In this document: piece by piece, positions 60,508-63,921 of the stretch | Layout: each line of letters starts with the position of its first letter | How positions within the stretch are numbered: the first letter of the stretch is position 1 | NCBI RefSeq assembly: GCF_902859945.1 | Contig: NZ_CADIKL010000047.1 | Coordinates: 1-63,921 of the forward strand | Source: Paraburkholderia caffeinitolerans | Lineage (GTDB): Bacteria; Pseudomonadota; Gammaproteobacteria; Burkholderiales; Burkholderiaceae | Direction: 5' to 3' | DNA: 63,921 nt | Notes under the pieces: model-generated | What the model saw: only the letters and a program-made list of their open reading frames with translations | What the model was told of the DNA's origin: nothing | Databases searched by the model: none | Translations under genes and position numbers: made by a program

Positions 60508-62157
60508 TCAGTCGAAGTTCTCGCGCAGCCATTTCTTGTTCATCTTGCCCACGCTGGTCTTCTCCAGCGCGTCGACGAACTTGACGACTTCCGGCACCGC
60601 ATACTTCGAGATCTGCCCGGTTTCGCTAAAGCGCAGGACATGCTGTTTGATTTCGTCTTCGCTCACCGGCGCGCCATGCTCCGGACGCAGCACGACCACA
60701 GCCGCCGGGCGCTCGCCCCACTTCTCGTTCTTGATGCCAATGACAGCCACTTCGGCCACGGCGGGATGCTGCGAGATCAGACTCTCGATCTCCAGCGACG
60801 AAACCCACTCGCCACCCGACTTGATCACGTCCTTGATGCGGTCCGTGATCTGCAGATAGCCATCCGTACCGATGCGCGCCACATCCTGCGTATGCAGATA
60901 GCCGCCCTCCCACAACTGCTCGGTGGCCTCGGGATTGTGCAGATACCCTTGCGTGAGCCACGGCGTGCGCACGACCACCTCGCCGCTCGCGACGCCGTCG
61001 TGCGGAAGATCCTGCATTTCATCGTCGACGATGCGCAGGTCCACCAGCGGCACCGGCAGACCCGTGCGGCAGCGCAAGCTGACTTCCTCGTCGATGTCGA
61101 GCGGCTCGGCGCTCGGCTTCAACTGCGCCAGCGTGAGCAACGGACACGTCTCGGACATGCCGTAACCCGTGAAGACGTCGATGCCGCGCTCCAGTGCGGT
61201 ACGCGCGAGACCATGCGGCAGCGCCCCGCCACCGATCACGACCGTCCACTTGCTGAAGTCGGCAGTCTTGGCCTGCGGGCAGCTCAGCAGCATGTGCAGG
61301 ATGGTGCCCACGCAATGCGAGAAGGTCACGCCTTCGTCGCGCATCAGCTCGACGAGCCGGTCCGGCACATAGCGGCCCGGATACACCTGCTTCACGCCCA
61401 TCACAGTCGCGATGTACGGGATGCCCCATGCGTGCACATGGAACATCGGCGTGAGCGGCATGTAGACGTCGCCGCGATGGAAGCGCTGGCCCGACGCGGG
61501 GCTCGACAGCGCCGCCATCCCGGTGATGGTGTGCAGCACCAGTTGCCGATGCGAAAAATACACGCCCTTGGGCAGACCCGTGGTGCCCGTGGTGTAGAAC
61601 GTCGTGGCGCGCGTGTTCTCGTCGAAATCGGGGAAATCGAAGTGCGTGTCGCTGGTCGCGAGCAGATGCTCGTATTCATCGGCGAATTCAAGCTCGGACG
61701 AGGCTGCGGCATTGCCTTCGTCGTCGATCAGCACGATCGCACGCACGTGTTCAAGCTTGTCGCGAATTGCCGCCAGCACCGGCAGGAAATCCGCGTTCAC
61801 GAGCAGCACCTGGGCGCCCGCATGATTGATCGTATAGGCGATCTCGGCCTGCGAGAGACGAATGTTCACCGTCTGCAGCACGGCGCCCATCATCGGCACT
61901 GCGAAGTAACATTCGAGATAGCGATGGCTGTCCCAGTCCATCACCCCGACCGTGGCGCCATGCTCCACGCCAAGCCGTTGCAGGCCATTCGCGAGTCGCG
62001 CGATGCGTTCCTGGAGCTGGGTGTAGGTCATGCGGACCTTGCCCCGGTAGACGATCTCCTGATTGGGCGCGTGCGCCATCGGCGTACGCAGCAGGTGCTT
62101 GATCAAGAGGGGGTAGGCATAAGCCGATGACATTGCTTCGCTAGCCTGGTCGTACAT
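60508..62157 (-). CDS. Acyl-CoA synthetase, AMP-binding (long/medium-chain fatty acid type)
   Basis: About 549 residues of the ANL adenylate-forming superfamily, activating a carboxylic acid to its CoA ester with ATP. The P-loop motif is TTFYTTGTTGLPKGVYFSHRQ, followed by GYGMSETCPLL and, in the C-terminal domain, GYLQITDRIKDVIKSGGEWVSSLEIES with hinge Lys and Asp, and KTSVGKMNKKWLRE with the catalytic Lys. The ATG at 62157 with AGGGA before it is chosen over an upstream start. The thiolase upstream suggests beta-oxidation or organic-acid use. The exact substrate is not known. Confidence 0.9.
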   Translation of the reverse strand: MYDQASEAMSSAYAYPLLIKHLLRTPMAHAPNQEIVYRGKVRMTYTQLQERIARLANGLQRLGVEHGATVGVMDWDSHRYLECYFAVPMMGAVLQTVNIRLSQAEIAYTINHAGAQVLLVNADFLPVLAAIRDKLEHVRAIVLIDDEGNAAASSELEFADEYEHLLATSDTHFDFPDFDENTRATTFYTTGTTGLPKGVYFSHRQLVLHTITGMAALSSPASGQRFHRGDVYMPLTPMFHVHAWGIPYIATVMGVKQVYPGRYVPDRLVELMRDEGVTFSHCVGTILHMLLSCPQAKTADFSKWTVVIGGGALPHGLARTALERGIDVFTGYGMSETCPLLTLAQLKPSAEPLDIDEEVSLRCRTGLPVPLVDLRIVDDEMQDLPHDGVASGEVVVRTPWLTQGYLHNPEATEQLWEGGYLHTQDVARIGTDGYLQITDRIKDVIKSGGEWVSSLEIESLISQHPAVAEVAVIGIKNEKWGERPAAVVVLRPEHGAPVSEDEIKQHVLRFSETGQISKYAVPEVVKFVDALEKTSVGKMNKKWLRENFD

Positions 62158-62282
62158 GGCAGTCCCTGACAGTCGGTGTATCAATTACAAATCGCAACTA
62201 CAACGGCGCGCCCCGTTCGATTCACGAGACGCGCCGGCACTATCGATGCGCTTTCGGGTTTTTATTGAACCCGTATCGAACC

Positions 62283-63470
62283 TTAAGCGAGGTTCTCGAA
62301 GATCGCCGCAATACCCTGGCCGCCGCCGATGCACATCGTCACCAGCGCATAGCGGCCGCCGATGCGCTGCAGTTCATGCAGCGCCTTCACGGTGATGAGT
62401 GCACCCGTTGCGCCAATCGGATGGCCGAGCGAGATGCCCGAGCCATTCGGGTTGACCTTGGCGGGATCGAGGCCGAGCTCCTGCGTAACTGCGCACGCCT
62501 GGGCCGCGAAGGCTTCGTTGGACTCGATCACGTCGAGGTCTTCGACGCGCAGGCCCGCACGCTGCAGCGCGAGGCGCGAAGCCGGCACCGGGCCAATGCC
62601 CATGTGCAGCGGATCGACGCCCGCGTGCCCGTAGGCCACGAGTCGCGCCATCGGCTTGACGCCGCGCTGCTCGGCAGCTTCGCGCGACATCAGCAGCACG
62701 GCTGCGGCCGCGTCGTTGATGCCCGAGGCGTTGCCGGCCGTCACGGTGCCGTTCTCTTTCGCGAAGACCGGCTTGAGCTTCGAGAAGTCTTCGATCGTTG
62801 CATCGGTGCGCAGATGCTCGTCGGTATCGAACACGACTTCACGGCCCCGCACCTTTTGCGTAACGGGCACGATCTGGCTCGCGAAACGGCCTTCGGCGAT
62901 CGCGCGCGCTGCGCGGTGATGCGATTCGAGCGCCAGCGCATCCTGGCGCTCGCGCGAAATGTCGAACTTGCGCGCAACGTTTTCGGCGGTCACGCCCATG
63001 TGCACCGTATTGAACGGGTCGTGGAGCGCGCCGAGCATCATGTCGACGAAACGCGCGTCACCCATGCGAGCGCCAAAGCGCATGTCGGGTGCGGTATACG
63101 GCGCGCGGCTCATGTTCTCCGCGCCCGCGCCGATCGCAACATCGGCGTCGCCCAGCATAATGGTCTGCGCAGCCGAAACGACGGCCTGCAGGCCCGAACC
63201 GCAGAGGCGGTTGACGTTGAAAGCCGGCGTCGAATCGGGAATGCCCGCATTAATTGCCGCGACGCGCGAGAGATAGAGATCCTTCGGCTCGGTGGTGATC
63301 ACATTGCCGAACACCACATGGCCTACGTCTTCGGGCTTGACCTGGCTGCGCGCGAGCAGCTCGCGCAGCACGATCGCGCCAAGCTCGGTGGGCGCGAAGT
63401 CCTTCAGGCTGCCGCCGAATTTGCCGATTGCGGTTCGCACACCGCCTACCACCACGACTTCTTTGCTCAT
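62283..63470 (-). CDS. Acetyl-CoA acetyltransferase (thiolase)
   Basis: A 395-residue thiolase catalysing either thiolytic cleavage of 3-ketoacyl-CoA or condensation of two acetyl-CoA. The nucleophile Cys90 is in NRLCGSGLQAV, the histidine is in SLGHPIGATGA, and the second Cys is in VTMCIGGGQG. It belongs to the AtoB/PhaA/BktB group. Start at ATG 63470. It is adjacent to the acyl-CoA synthetase and the ETF dehydrogenase gene, a natural beta-oxidation grouping. Confidence 0.93.
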   Translation of the reverse strand: MSKEVVVVGGVRTAIGKFGGSLKDFAPTELGAIVLRELLARSQVKPEDVGHVVFGNVITTEPKDLYLSRVAAINAGIPDSTPAFNVNRLCGSGLQAVVSAAQTIMLGDADVAIGAGAENMSRAPYTAPDMRFGARMGDARFVDMMLGALHDPFNTVHMGVTAENVARKFDISRERQDALALESHHRAARAIAEGRFASQIVPVTQKVRGREVVFDTDEHLRTDATIEDFSKLKPVFAKENGTVTAGNASGINDAAAAVLLMSREAAEQRGVKPMARLVAYGHAGVDPLHMGIGPVPASRLALQRAGLRVEDLDVIESNEAFAAQACAVTQELGLDPAKVNPNGSGISLGHPIGATGALITVKALHELQRIGGRYALVTMCIGGGQGIAAIFENLA

Positions 63471-63515
63471 TTGCGCTCCTTGTTCATTGACTCGCCCGCG
63501 ATTACGCTGCGGGCG

Positions 63516-63921
63516 TTACATGTTCGGATAGTTCGGGCCGCCGCCGCCTTCGGGCGTGACCCACACAATGTTCTGCGTCGGATCCTTGATGTCGCAGGTC
63601 TTGCAGTGTACGCAATTTTGCGCGTTGATCTGCAAGCGATCCTCGTCTGAATCGACTTTGACAAATTCGTAAACCCCTGCCGGGCAGAAGCGCGCTTCCG
63701 GTCCCGCATAGGTTTTCAGGTTGATGCCAACCGGCACCGTCGCATCCTTCAGCGTCAAATGCGCGGGCTGATTCTCTTCGTGATTCGTATTGGAAATAAA
63801 CACCGAAGAAAGGCGATCGAACGTAAGCTTGCCATCGGGCTTCGGATACTCGATCGGCTTGCACAGCGACGCCGGCTTGAGCATCTCGTGATCGCGGTGC
63901 TGGTGATGGAGCGTCCACGGC
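63516..63921 (-). CDS. Electron transfer flavoprotein-ubiquinone oxidoreductase, C-terminal part
   Basis: The right edge truncates this gene. The visible frame starts PWTLHHQHRDHEMLKPAS and runs to the stop at 63516, about 134 residues. It contains PDGKLTFDRLSSVFISNTNHEENQPAHL, then AGPEARFCPAGVYEFV and NAQNCVHCKTCDIKDPTQNI with four Cys for the 4Fe-4S cluster, ending PNYPNM. This is the ferredoxin domain of ETF-QO, which passes electrons from ETF to ubiquinone during fatty acid and amino acid oxidation. The FAD domain lies outside. Confidence 0.93.
   Translation of the reverse strand, partial: PWTLHHQHRDHEMLKPASLCKPIEYPKPDGKLTFDRLSSVFISNTNHEENQPAHLTLKDATVPVGINLKTYAGPEARFCPAGVYEFVKVDSDEDRLQINAQNCVHCKTCDIKDPTQNIVWVTPEGGGGPNYPNM

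Noticed and set aside
1..63921. CRISPR arrays, tRNA or rRNA genes
   Set aside because: I found no regularly spaced direct repeats beyond the 12-bp and 83-bp ones described, and no cloverleaf or rRNA-like stretch.

Overview
The window looks like a chromosomal segment of a Burkholderiaceae bacterium, probably Paraburkholderia, Caballeronia or Burkholderia. The support is high GC, OmpC-type trimeric porins, a 1614-residue NAD-glutamate dehydrogenase, membrane glucose dehydrogenase, the catA-benABCDE arrangement, a Burkholderiales-type intergenic repeat and an ETF-ubiquinone oxidoreductase fragment. I see no tRNA, rRNA, CRISPR array, integrase or replication origin.

Layout. 1-162: edge of an insertion sequence. 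244-15009: housekeeping and transport genes (Na/Pi cotransporter, NAD-GDH, two porins, PQQ glucose dehydrogenase, TRIC-type channel, M20 amidohydrolase, MarR regulator with a perfect palindromic operator). 15051-23712: a complete benzoate to beta-ketoadipate enol-lactone module. catA-benABCDE lies on the minus strand (BenE uptake, BenABC dihydroxylation, BenD to catechol, CatA ring cleavage). A divergent LysR regulator, catB and catC lie on the plus strand. Three near-identical ATAC-N7-GTAT-type sites fit BenM/CatR control. 23753-25446: a canonical hipBA toxin-antitoxin with an operator rich in GATATT half-sites. 25596-32849: DUF427 protein, MFS permease, zinc-type quinone oxidoreductase, FtrA regulator with divergent rhodanese, NIPSNAP protein, PAS-PAS-GGDEF cyclase and HU. 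33024-36440: a putrescine gamma-glutamylation module (puuB-puuR-puuA) with a 13-bp inverted-repeat operator. 36474-39393: outer-membrane beta-barrel protein and a FixL/FixJ-like two-component pair.

39884-57585 is the most unusual part. Fourteen tightly packed plus-strand genes encode a headless contractile injection apparatus: sheath, tube, a DUF5908-like small protein, a 1587-aa tape-measure or cargo candidate, a GpU-like protein, a fused hub/spike, a PAAR-like tip, gp25 wedge, baseplate J, and several proteins I cannot assign. Capsid, terminase, integrase, lysis genes, AAA+ ATPase, recognisable tail fibre and T6SS membrane-complex genes are all absent. A TTGACA-type promoter and a perfect 20-bp palindrome lie just upstream. 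It is a candidate for an undescribed eCIS or tailocin lineage.

57632-63921: PNPOx-like flavoprotein, KfrA-type coiled-coil DNA-binding protein, small membrane protein, DUF523 protein, acyl-CoA synthetase, thiolase, and the C-terminal part of ETF-QO. Start codons were chosen from ribosome-binding sites and family lengths. Function calls are by recognition of motifs; no database search was run.
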